Assembly (NCBI RefSeq): GCF_028769735.1
Contig: NC_088172.1
Span: forward strand, 60,109,075-60,173,074
Source: Zonotrichia leucophrys gambelii
Taxonomy: Eukaryota > Chordata > Aves > Passeriformes > Passerellidae
Direction of reading: 5' to 3'
DNA length: 64,000 nucleotides
The notes beneath the pieces are model-generated. The model saw only the letters and a program-made list of their open reading frames with translations, had not been told where the DNA came from and did not search any database. Positions 36,542-48,200 of the stretch are shown here, piece after piece. The first letter of the stretch is position 1. Each line of letters begins with the position of its first letter. The translations under genes and the position numbers were made by a program.

Positions 36542-38658
36542 TTCACTGATGTATTCACATTGAGAAAGAAAGCCTGTGTCTTTGTCTGTTGTCTGTATAT
36601 TCTCTGTTAATGTTTCTTGCATTTATTTTTATACCATATTTAAAAAAAAGAACACCTTTTACTCCAGATGTATTAAAGTTGATCCTTTCTCTGTAAATTT
36701 GTGTATGTTTATATTGTTGTTTTATCTTTCATTAAAAGATGCAGAATCTCTTTCCTTTGGGAAGTTTGAGATTTTAATATTGAATCTGAAGATTAGTCAA
36801 GAGCAAAATGATCCCCAAAAGTTACACACCTTGTGCTTTCTAAAAAGTGACATGAAATGGCATTTTCTTTCTCTCAGTGACACCTAATCAAACACACTTT
36901 ATTGATAATCATTTACTTTTTCTTTTCTTTTTATCAAGCTAGCAGCAGAGAGACCTTTCCCGCTTGCTCACCATGGCATAAGCAAACCTTTCTTTAAGGC
37001 AGGCTGTGTAACAGCGCGGCCCGAGCGGCGACTCAGCCGCTGCCCCAGGGCCGATGGACTGGACTGCACTTCCTTAGCAATGGACATGGGCAAAGCTGCC
37101 TGAGAACAGCAGGCTGCACTTGCTAAATAGGAAGGACAGCGCTTCTTTCTCCTTGCTGTCACTCACGACGCAAGGCAGCATTTTAAGCGGAAAAGGTGGT
37201 GCTTTGGGAGTGATCTGTGCAGTAAAGCTCCAGTAGGAACGCAGGAGCAAGCTGTCATTTTAATTCTAGGGCTCTGTTTGGGGATGCTGTTGTGTGTCCA
37301 CCGCTGAGCTTACTCACACACAGACCTGTTGACAGATTTGTGAGCGTGTGTTGATGTTGCCCGTGAGACAGTAGACACGGAGCTCCTGAAGCTGTATCTG
37401 AACTGGAACCAGAAATCTGCTTGGCCTAAGAAACAACACTGTCGGCTGATAGAGGTGATATAAGGATAGTGAGACAGAACCTCAGAGTAGAAAAGAAAGG
37501 ATGGGAACTAATTCAAATGACAAAATGCTGATACCTCCAGGGCATGGTAGGGTGCACATGACAAACAAGCCTTTTTAGCAATGCACAGAATAGACTCAGT
37601 ACAGCCAACTTTACTACCATCTGTCATGCTGACTTTGGTTTGGTATTGAGAATCTTGCTTCAAAGGGACTACGAGTCCTAAACACGCACACACAAAGTGG
37701 GATGGTCATAGATACAAGGAGACAATCAACTTGAATGCCTTAATACCAGAGATATCTCATTGAGCATTGGAAAACCACCTGCACTGGTGCCATTAGGGAC
37801 AGGACCGTTGCACACAGCAGCTCTGGGCAGAAGGGAGCTGGGCTGCCTTCTGCAGGGAGCACTCACTTCTCCACCAGCTCTGTCAGTAGCCTGGTGCAGC
37901 CACAACCAGGAATGCAGCATCTTTAAAGAGGCAGTCTGAGTGAACCCAGTACAAAATGTATTACAAATCCATGAATGGCTGTTCCCTATAATCTGCTCAG
38001 CTGAAGTTTTTTGAGGTCTGGGGATTCTGTTTGTTCATTGTTTTCATATGCCACTGTGTTTCTGGTTTCTAGCTAGGATGACAATTACTGCTTTAAAGTG
38101 TCTCTGTTTTTGTTAGCACAATTCTACTAAGCCTTAATAGAAATACTCCATCAGAGCTGGGTCCTATCAAGATCTTAGCAAGAGCTCCATACAGGTCAAC
38201 TCAAAATATTCACAACATAGGGAGATCAGATGAATTTTAGTAAGTAGCTGCAGTGAATCACAGATCTTAAACTGAGATTTAATTTTACCACAGAAATGAG
38301 AGCTCTGAGACATGAGCTTGGGGCCAGGCAATCCACAGAAATCTGAGCTCTGATTCACTTCTCACTGCCAAATAGAGATATTTATTTCCAAACTCCTGCT
38401 GCCACCAATTGCATCAACTGGTATATTGCCTCCTTTGCCTTAGTAGTTAACTAATTAGATACCGCTGTCTGCTTCAAAAAATCACTGGCTCCAAATACCT
38501 AATGTTTCAATTGCAAGCATTAGGCATTTCATGCAGCTTCACCCTAAGAAATATTTTCTTTTTTTTTTCCAAATCACTTTGCAACACCTACTGGTCTATA
38601 AAAAGTCACTGAGCATTGGTACTCCTGAACCCATTCTGTACTTATTCTAGTTTTTTCC

Positions 38659-39231
38659 TGATGGTTTAACTCTATCTGGCAACTAAGTACCCTGCAGCTG
38701 CTTTTTCACTCTCCTCTATCTCCAGTGGGACTGGGAGAAAAAGAGGAAAAAAGTAAAACTCATGGGTTAATATAAGAAAAAATTAATAATTGAAATAATT
38801 TATATTAATAATAACAGTAATCTTAATGAAAATGAGAGCAAGAGAGGAAGGAATAAAATCCTCCACCCAAGACAGACAAATTATGCACAATGCAATTGCT
38901 CATAACCCGCTGATCAATGCTCAGCGCCCTGAACAGCGATCAGCTCCTCTTGACCAACTCCCCCAGTTTCTGTACTGAGCATGGTGTTCCATGGTATGGA
39001 ATATCCCTTTGGCCAGGTCAGGCCAGCCATCCTCAGGATGTTCCTCTCAGCTTCTTGTGCTCCCTGGCAGAACATGGGAAACTGGAAAGTCCTTCCCTTA
39101 GGGTAGGACCTGATCCACAACACCGAAAGCATCAGTGTCTTACCAACAGCATTCTCATGCTAAATGCAAACTACAGTACTGCACCAGCTACTAGGAAGAA
39201 AGTGAAATCTATCCTAGCCAAATCCAGGACA
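38659..39231. mobile_element. Solo LTR of an avian endogenous retrovirus (ERVL-like)
   Basis: This 573-bp element starts TGATGGTTTAAC and ends CCAGGACA, so it has TG...CA termini. It is flanked by identical TTTCC at 38,654 to 38,658 and 39,232 to 39,236. A 5-bp target duplication is typical of ERVL and spuma-like elements. Internal blocks such as ggtatggaatatccctttgg (about 38,992 to 39,011) and agctactaggaagaaa near the end match an LTR family I recognise from bird genomes. No gag, pol or env sequence and no second LTR are present, so this is a recombined solo LTR. The 128-codon open frame inside it is not a gene. Orientation is uncertain. Confidence 0.85.
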
Positions 39232-40765
39232 TTTCCTTTCAAGAAATATGAAGTCTGTATTGAATGGCTGCCTCTCCCTGTATTTGCACAGGATTTAACA
39301 TGATGTCTCTAAAGTAAAACCAGGCATTACTAATAAGGATGTCAAAGTAGTCAGGGAGCTGTGTTAAGGTTTCATTTGAGCTTGCTCCAAGTGATAAAAC
39401 TCCACTGTTACATATGAGTGAACTTGGCCCAAACAAAATCAATCCTACTACTAGACGATTTTTAAAAGGTTTGTCTACAATCTTCTGGTACTTCACCTCA
39501 TCACTGTCATCAGGCAGTGAGTGATACAATACTGGGACTGGAAACTCCAAGCAGGCACAAACTTCCTTTTGCTTCCTCACAGAGAAAAGCTAAATTTGTG
39601 TTTCAAAATTTATACAAAGATTCACTTCAAGAATTAAGATTATCTCAGATAAACGCATGTTTGTACAATAACTGGACAGTTGCAGCATAACTTTGGTTAC
39701 ACAGCAATTTACCAATTCAGAATGTCAGTGAGGCCACAAATCTGCTGAAGAAAAATGGACCAAGAGAGAAAATCACTCTAAAGGAACCATATTTCTTGTC
39801 TTCTAGGGAAAAGCCATCAGTCAGTGCCTCCTGGCTCTGCCCAAGAAGCTTAAAACCCCCATGTGAGATATTAATTGTACTTGTCCTTAAAACAACTGGT
39901 TGGAGCTTAAAACTTTCAGATGAGAGTTGGGGTCCTTCAGCCTCTTTCCCCAAACATCCTTGTACATAAAACAGCTCTAAAGCCTACAGGATGAAGTGTT
40001 TGATGGTGCTGCTACACACTTCAGATGGTTTTGTGCTCCCAGGTCAGCCTGTGAAGGAAAATGCCTGGTGGGAGAGGCAGAAGATGCCCTGGCACCTACC
40101 TGACAACAGTAAAATATTCACCCATTCTTCTGTAAGAAGCTAGTAAAAAACAGTCCTTCAACCCTAGAAAAGCAAAGGGGGAGAAAAGGGGGCTTACAAT
40201 AGTGATGAGTTAAATTGCAAAATGCTGAGCCAAAACAGTAGTGGAGACCTGCCAAAAACTAATGAGTTGAAGGTGAACACAGGACTAAGAAATGAAAATT
40301 AATTGTAGTGACCAGAACAGAACCAACAAGGGAGGAGAACTGGAGAGCTGAATAATTAGGAGCAATAGAGTCAGAATGCAGCTGGTGAATTGCCAGCCTG
40401 TTGGCCACAGCCATGCTGAGCTGGAATTAAAACCTGAAAAATCAGGCAAGAACAACTGTGACTGGCACCTTAAAACCCAACAAGAACATTTTTTTTTCAT
40501 CTAGAAAGCAATACTGAATAATAATAAAATATCTGAAGTTGCTTTTGTCAAATTTCACAAGATATAAATGCTAGATAGTCTCCTAAGAAATAAAAAATAG
40601 GAGGGCAACACCCAGTTCCAGATATCAAGACTTGTAGGAATTAATTTAGGGTGTTTTTTTAAGAAAGAAAAATTAAAGCCAAAGCAGGTAATCTTAGTCA
40701 GGAAAGGCTGTTTATTATATGTAACTGGAACTAGGAAAAGCCAGAGATTTATTTGAAACTTTTCC

Positions 40766-40818
40766 AATTATTTATTTTTATGCATGGTGAATAACAGCAT
40801 GCATAAAAATAAATAATT
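40766..40818. repeat. Perfect 21-bp inverted repeat with 11-nt loop
   Basis: The arms at 40,766 to 40,786 (ending tttttatgcatg) and 40,798 to 40,818 (starting catgcataaaaa) are exact reverse complements over 21 bp. The loop is gtgaataacag. The arms are AT-rich with a central atgcat. No direct duplication flanks the structure, so a miniature transposon is not supported. Confidence 0.9.
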
Positions 40819-43800
40819 TGAATTTAGGTTTTGAAACTGACATGTTTTTTGTCTTTTCTAGCTAAAGACATCATGCATAGAACTAACACCGCCCCTATTT
40901 TAGTAGGTGCATAACACTGGACTTATAATAACAGGGCCATAAAACGTAGGAATTTTGCTAAAAGAATTTTAATAGCCACAGAGATTTAAAGAAAATAAGG
41001 TTTTAATCCCAACATGTTCAAGGGAAATTATCAGCAAATTATTTAAACATATTCTGTGTCCACAATTCATTTAAGCAAGTTGCTAAGTGATTGTGACTCA
41101 CACCAGTCTGCCTTTTGATCTGACTATGATGAACAGATTGCTTTATTCTCCTGTGAATTGAAGATATGCTGAAGTCTCAATATTAAAGAGGTGAAGGGGA
41201 AGAGAGGATGAGTTCTCTGAGGGTGGATTCCCCTCCTCATGCTTTTGCTGACTGTGGAGTCCTCAAGTGGTATTGAAAGTATAATTAAAAGCATTTTGTT
41301 TGTATATACATCAACTTGAGGGCTGCAGAGTCTCTCCAGGCAATCATTATCTCTGAAACAACGAAATTTTGTTTCCCTAATAACTTAAAAGAATCTTACT
41401 TGCTTTGATTTATCCCTTTATTTTTGACCAGGCTGCTGCACTCACTACAATAATATGTTCCTAACATAAATGGATATTGCAACATCACAGCCTCCTTTGG
41501 TTTTCTCACTGGTTTTCTCTGAAGTGTTGAGTGATTTTATTATTCTCCTCTGGGCCAGGGTTTCTTATGAATTTGTTGGAGATGATTCTTGCAGGAGTCC
41601 CACCAGGGTTTTACAGGAGGAGGTCAGAGGATTGTTGTTGTACTTCTGCCCATACACACACCTACAGGAGTTGCCCATTTTGCAGTAGATTGCCTCTACT
41701 GAACTTTGGCAGTTTATGTGGCACAGTGATGCCCAGATCCTGTGCAGTCCAGCATAGATCGTTGCTCCCCTTTGTGTATAGCTGACTCCTCTTGGGTCAG
41801 TGAGGGGCCTTGAGTTGTCTCTTGAACAGCATCGTCTTTTTCCAGACCATCTTTCTCTTTTATTTTTTATTCTACCTGTGCAGCACTAGCAGTCCTTTTT
41901 TCTGGTGGTATCTTTACGTGAGAGTGAGGAATCTGCTGGCCTGGTTCTTTAACACAAACACTTGAATTAGAATGAGTACCATCATCACTATTTGCTGTGA
42001 GGGATCTGTATGTGTAAATTGCAAAGAAAAAATTGTCCAGATAATAAACTCGGAGAACCTGCTCAAATGCTAGATGATAGTCCTTATTTACAAGTGTGGA
42101 CATGGACAGTAAATATCAAACAATATTAAGACACGATGGTAAATGTTACCTTGTTAGTGGCATTTGCACAATTTTTATTGTACTTTGCTCCCAAAATATA
42201 TCTGCTGCATTTGCCTTCATTGGCTTTCTTTTTGATTTGACTGGATTTTGAAATATCTTGTTAGATTCATCACATATGTCATCTTTCAAAGGGGGTACTT
42301 ACTATTTCCCACCCTTCCTCTTAACCTGGCAGCTGCTCCTTCAGTGTGGGTATCACATAAATGAGGCATTTCATTATGCACATTATCTGTTCTATCCGCC
42401 TTTTTATTTCTGTACCCCTTCCATTTTTAAAAGATGAGTGGCACTGACATATTTAATGTGACTTACTTTTCTACCTTTTTAGCTGAGAGGAATGTATAAC
42501 CTAAAATCTGTGAACTTTTTTGAGTTCACCTCTTTTGATGCACTGTTCTTTAGACAACTTTTCTTTCAGATTCTCTTTCTTCTCTCCCCCTCCCCATCAG
42601 TAACATCTTTTTTTTAGGATTCTTCATCTTTTATGTTTTTTTTTTTTTCCCTTTGTTCCTCTGATTCTTGCTCTATTGATCTCTCCTTCATGGTCTTATG
42701 GTGCCCACTAATGCGGGGGAGGTGTCTCTGGGAGCCTCAGGAGATTCCAGGGAGCTCAGTTGTTCCTTTGCTTAGGTGAATGGAGATGGACAAAAAGTGT
42801 GACTCCTCTGGAGCCCGGGACTGCTGGAAGGAAGGGGGTGGGTACTTGGGCCTTTCACTCCCAGCATCACAATTTGGAATAAGTAAGGAGCTTGAGCTTC
42901 TTCCATGATAAGAGTGAGGTGAGGGTGTCCACAGAGTGATGCAGAATGTCTCTGTCTGTTATCAAAGTGTCTGTGGGAGGCAGCAATGAAGATTAAAGCC
43001 CAAGATTAGGAAATATTTCCAAGTCCTGGTCCATACTGGTCTGGGTGGCAGCTCTAGTGAACAGGTCTGTGGAAACCCATGTTGTGCCTAAATCACAGAT
43101 AAAATGTTTTGGGGGAGGAGGCACAAATGTGGAATTTCATCAATGGATAGAGTAAACTGCTGATAGAGTTCAGACATTTAGATAGATATGCTCAACTAAT
43201 GAGGGAATTGGTTTCCACAAAGTTGTTGTTAGGGAACTACAACTACAATGTTAAGTTTTTAATTCTTAAGTAATTTTGGGTGACTCCATTTCCGCTTCGT
43301 CCACCCCTTCTGAATTAGTTCAGCAACCTTTCTTGACTAGCAATCTTTTTTGGCTTTCTCTCTTTCCTTTATTTCCTTCTCAGCTGTTTTCCTAATCCTT
43401 TTCTGACAGTGTGGGAGACCCCAGCCATAAAGGAGTAGCTGAAGCTGCTCTCCTACCAGTCCATTTGTGTGCAGAGGGGAATTTTCACTTCCATCTTTAT
43501 TTTTACCCTGTAATGAGAAAATTGAAATATTAGACTTCCACTATGTTCCAAAGGGTTTCTTCCCAGTGCAATTCCCACTGAACAGACCCATATAATCTAC
43601 CTTTTCTGTATACTTGTGGTATTAGGAAAAAAAAGAGACACATCTCATCCTCCGACCAACTAAAAAGCAAGCATGGAAGATATGATTTTTAGATTTTTCT
43701 TCTGCTGCTGGTCAGAGATAAGTGGAACAACAGAAAAATACTTTCTCAAACCTCACTGCTGTATTAAAACTGTACTCTGGGATCCCATCTGCAAGGAGTG

Positions 43801-45004
43801 CTGGTTATTCCTGCACCAAAGCATACCTCCACTGAAATCAGAGATGTGAAACCTTTCAGACTGGTTTTAAAATGCAGTTACTCTTTATTCCTAAAATTGT
43901 GCTTGCTAGCTGGATGTCAGTGAGGGAATCCCTTTGATACAGTAGAGTGGACTAGTAGGGTGGATTTGGGTTTTTTTTGAAAGATGGTTTGGATTTCTCC
44001 TGCTTCTTTTTTCACCCCAGACCAGAGGATGTGCTGGGAATGCACCTTTAGGTCTCTAGAAAAGCTTTTGAAGACAACTTCTTTCCATAGAAAGCATGGA
44101 CTAGGTGGAGTGGCTTTGATTATTTTGCATCTTTTAATAAGAAAGGAAAAAGCAAAGGTTTACAGGCCAGAAGACCTCAAGGAATACGAGAGAGAGGAGG
44201 GAGTGATAAAAATAACGAAACCAGCTGCTTTTATTGGACATCTAAGTAAAGGTTTTTGAATATGTTACCCTCATAGCATCGGGACGGGAAAAGGAAAAAA
44301 AAGGAAGAAAGAGGAGACACAAAAAAGCCTTTCCATGCCCAACATGGTGAAGACGACTGATGTTGCCTGGAGAAGCTTCATCCTTTTCAGATCCTGAGAG
44401 CTTCTGCACCAGGATGGAGGTCATTACTCCACCTTACTGAGGTCTTGCTATCTTGTGCATGCAGCAGCAGCTCTACCAGAGAAAATCTGTCTGCAGCAGT
44501 CAGCATCAGTCCTTCATGTAACACAGAAATGGCTTTTTAGCACCTCCATCCCCTGCATAGTCCTACTTTCTGTTTTATAGGTACTGACATGGTAGGACCT
44601 GCCTTGCTAGTGTATCAGCACTGCTGCACTGCTGCTGCAGTTTCCTGCAAAGAAAAAATGTGTAATCTGAATGGTACTACTATGAATTGTGTAATGTTTG
44701 CTACAAAAAATACTCATTAGAGAAATTTACTGGATGTGACTATTTTGGTATTCATTATAACACATTGTTTGAGAAAACTAAATAGAGCATAAAATCAGAA
44801 ACAAAAGAAGAAAGTCAAAGCAGTTTTCTTTAACACAGTAGAGCAAACTAGCTAGGTATTATCAAAAGCCTGGTGTTTTTTTTTTTTCCTTCCTTTTCCC
44901 TCCCGTAATCCTGAAGTGATCATATACCTCTTTTTTTCTATTTGACATTTTCGGTTTGAGTCTTGCTGATGTGCGTGCTGACAAGTGATCGATATCCCTC
45001 GGAA

Positions 45005-45290
45005 ACAAGCAAACCCGATATTCCGCTCCTCCCGCGCACCCTCCGCTGCGGCGATGTTGGAAGCAGCAATTCCGAGCGTCCCTCCCGGCGCCAGCCCCGA
45101 GGGCTCTGCGGGTGCGCGCGGCGCGGGCGCGCTCCGTGCCCGCCGGGGCTGCAGCGACCCCTGCGGGAGCGCGCAGGAACCGCGCCCGCGCCGCTCCCGG
45201 GACGCGGCTGCCTCGGGAACAGCGGGACCGGCGCTCCCTGCCCCGCCCCTGGCCGGGAGTCACCTTCTGTCACATCCTACAGGGAGACCG
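45005..45290. promoter_or_regulatory. CpG island, probable promoter (possibly GREM2 exon 1)
   Basis: About 290 bp is very GC-rich and dense in CpG, with blocks such as gtgcgcgcggcgcgggcgcg. The flanking tens of kilobases are AT-rich and CpG-poor. A GC box (ccccgcccct) lies at 45,241 to 45,250 and no TATA box is evident. The island is 8.5 kb beyond the last RGS7 poly(A) signal. In vertebrates GREM2 lies downstream of RGS7 on the same strand and has a non-coding first exon and a single coding exon, so a GREM2 promoter is plausible. A promoter for an unknown non-coding RNA is the alternative. Open frames across the island in several phases reflect base composition. Confidence 0.65.
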
Positions 45291-48200
45291 CGGAAGATTT
45301 TTTTCTTACATCGGAGAAGACCATCACCATCTGCTTTTAAGATATCCAGGGAGCCAGCGTTGCTGCACTACCTGAGCTCCTTCTAGGATGTTGGGGTTTT
45401 ATCAAGACATATTTCGTTTGTCAGAAATTTGCTTCAGTAGCCAGTGGCTCTTGGTTTAAGAAGAAAAAATCAGAGCGCTGTGCAGCCAAATATGAAGCAC
45501 CCCCAAAGGAAGAAGTAATGGTGACAGCTACGGAGCAAAGCCAATACATCAAGGTCTGATTCGACTCCGGAGACGTGCAGAGGCTGATGGAATAACCAGT
45601 TCTACTTCTACTAGTATCATGTCCCCAATAAAGACTGCCCCTCTTCCAGCTGGCTGCCCACAGGAAGGGCAGTTTGGAAGCAATGCATGGGAGTGCACAG
45701 TTGTTCCTGTTTTCCTCCAGAGCAATGAGATTTTGGACCAATGATCTGTAAGGAGGAAACCCATTGCTTTCTGATTTCAGGGAGAGCCTCTTGACAAAGG
45801 CCAAAATATAACTGGTTAACAGCTGCCAGACTGCAGCAGTATGGTCTGTATTGCTCTCCATGCTTCATTTATTCTTCATTTGTTCAATTCTGTATCTTGT
45901 TAAGAATGAGAAACCAAATCTAAAAGCTGTGCTTGATTTTCCTGGGCTTCCACCTGCGCAGTTGCATTGATTTTGGTCCTTCCTCCTCTTCTCCAGAGCC
46001 CCTACTGCCTCTGATGGGATTGCTGAGAAGCTCTGATTCTGTATTTCAACCTTTTTTAATCTCTTTTTTTTTAAATATACCCCATTCCAGCTTGACCAAA
46101 GAACCTGTGCTCTGCCCATAAGGACAACAAGCAAACCAGAAATAGGCACCCTAAAAACCTCAGGCACTGAACCATTCTGAGGAGGTTTTTCTGTTGAGAA
46201 CCATGTATGGGAAGGATCTGCTCTCCAGTTTTGAAAGCTGGAGGATAAAAGAAATGCTTTCTCTCCATTAGTAATAGACAACTAACCTTCATAACACAAT
46301 ATTTAATGAAAAATATTTCTGTTATTTGTATATAATATAGTTTTATTTCTGCAGTCGGTACTATGGGAAAAAATTGTCCTGGCTTTAGAGGATGGAAAGG
46401 AAGTTTGTCTTTACTTGGATATATGGCACTACCCTTTGGGATGGTGTCATTTGATAATTCCTGCCACATGTTCTTATAAGTAGGATGTTTTTGTTTCCTT
46501 ACTGTGTCTCCCCTCAAGTCCTGCTGGGTAATATTTCAGATGGTCACGGTCAGAAAAGGCATGTGACAACTTCCAGATGTGCAAATAATCAAAGCGAGCT
46601 GCAGATCTAAGGGAGCACACCAGCAAACAAATGGAGGATAACTTGAAGGGCTGCAGTCTAGGTGGGGGGTCACGTTCAGAGGAGGTGCAGCAGGCTGAAG
46701 GATAGTCTTTTATTATCTGGAGAATTCACTGATGTCTAGATCATTTGCTAAAAATGAGGTAGTCTGATGATGTGGCTGGGCAGGCAGTAAAAGCCTAAAA
46801 CATGGGGTCTGGTTGTGGTTTTCCCACAGCTTGGAGCAGAGCTGGCTTCCCTGGGGAGCGAGGAAGGCTCTCGTAATGCGCCACAGCTCTGAGCTGAGCT
46901 GCTCTCTGGGCTCCAGCTTGCGTGATGTATCAGAGACTAAGAAATGCCCTGCTGTCATCCACACCACCACCGCATCTGGGGCTGCATCCTTGCTGAGCTG
47001 GTAGTGCCTGAGACAGTGCTGTGTTCAACTGGGAGAGGGGAGGACGCATCTCAGCTCAGAGAAACCTGTGTGCTTCTGTTTTGCTCCAACTTGGCTTGTA
47101 TAGGCACCTTGTATAGGCAGCTTTTAGATTTGGCTTGGGTACTAATAGCTAGTTCTAAGCTGAGTTTGAGGAGCCCTTAATCAAAGCTCTTAATCAACCC
47201 AGGTGACTCTTGTTAGTCCATCCTCCCGGCTTTATAGAAACAGACAAGACTATTAAAAATGTGTGGTGGGACACAACATTCCTCTTTGGGAATGTAGAAC
47301 CATTCATCATCAAGATTTAAAGAACTCATATTAGTCACTGGCAACCTGGAATTTGTAGAGGTGAATGCACATGACTGTGGTGCAGTGTGTGTGAAGCAGC
47401 AAGGAACACCAGGATGGAGGATGTATGTTGCTTCTGTGACACAGACTGAACAGTCTTCTCTCTGGTCACAGGAGGGACAATGTTCACTCCCCACAGGATC
47501 CTACAGCAAGTTTCCTGGTGCCTTTTTGTAAGCTGACGTTTGATGTCACAGTGCCTGCCCTACTGGCACATCTTTTAAAACAGATGTTCTCTGCATCTGC
47601 CCGCTCTGTGTGCAACGGGCACAGCTCTGCTGGAAGATTGCTTTCCAAGCCCTTCCAGTGATGGAAAGGGGTGGGCAGTATTACTACTACTATTTCTGTT
47701 ACTATTAATTTGTTTGGAAACACTGCTGGCTCAAAACCTGGCTCAGCTACTGATGAAGAAGGGAAGATCTGCTCATGTCCAGAGAGCTTCAAAGGTTTTG
47801 AACTACAGGCTGATGTTTTTGAAGCATAGCTCCTTGGGACAGTGCTACCAACTGTTCTTTCCCCTTGGTAATAAAGCTTTATAGGATATTTCGTGCAATC
47901 CTAGATGGGTCTTTTGCTGCCTGGGAGGTAATGGTGTTGTGTGCTAGAGAATTCAGTTCCACTCTAGGAAAAGGAACAGCTTTGTGCCAGTTTGTCCATC
48001 ATCAATGGCTGCTTTTGTCAGCTGGTTTCTCCATATGGCATTCCTGAAGCACCTGGAGAATTAATCTGACAAAATTAGTCTTTGGTTTTGTGCAAAGAAT
48101 ACTTTTTTATGTACATGGAAGGGGAAAGACCAATACACTGCTCTCCTGGAGAACCAGACTGGTGCCTGTGTGCTAGGAGGGGCCTCAGCCTGAGGAGGGC

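Larger units (their letters stand above)
36542..44990. other. Intergenic, downstream of RGS7
   Basis: I see no coding exon. The interval holds a small CpG cluster at about 37,010 to 37,060, a solo LTR (38,659), a perfect hairpin (40,766) and long pyrimidine tracts at about 42,540 to 42,690. Open frames here, up to 128 codons, overlap repeats or have no recognisable content. Confidence 0.8.

Noticed and set aside
38917..39303. 128-codon plus-strand open frame
   Set aside because: Most of it lies inside the solo LTR (38,659 to 39,231), so it is repeat sequence and not a host gene.
44862..45386. Overlapping open frames of 87 to 133 codons in the CpG island on both strands
   Set aside because: They are open in several phases at once because GC-rich DNA lacks stop codons, are rich in Arg, Ala, Pro and Gly, and resemble no protein family.
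45421..46517. Three consecutive minus-strand open frames (146, 138, 148 codons)
   Set aside because: They were considered as exons of an antisense gene beside the CpG island. They are in different phases, overlap each other in part and contain no recognisable protein sequence.
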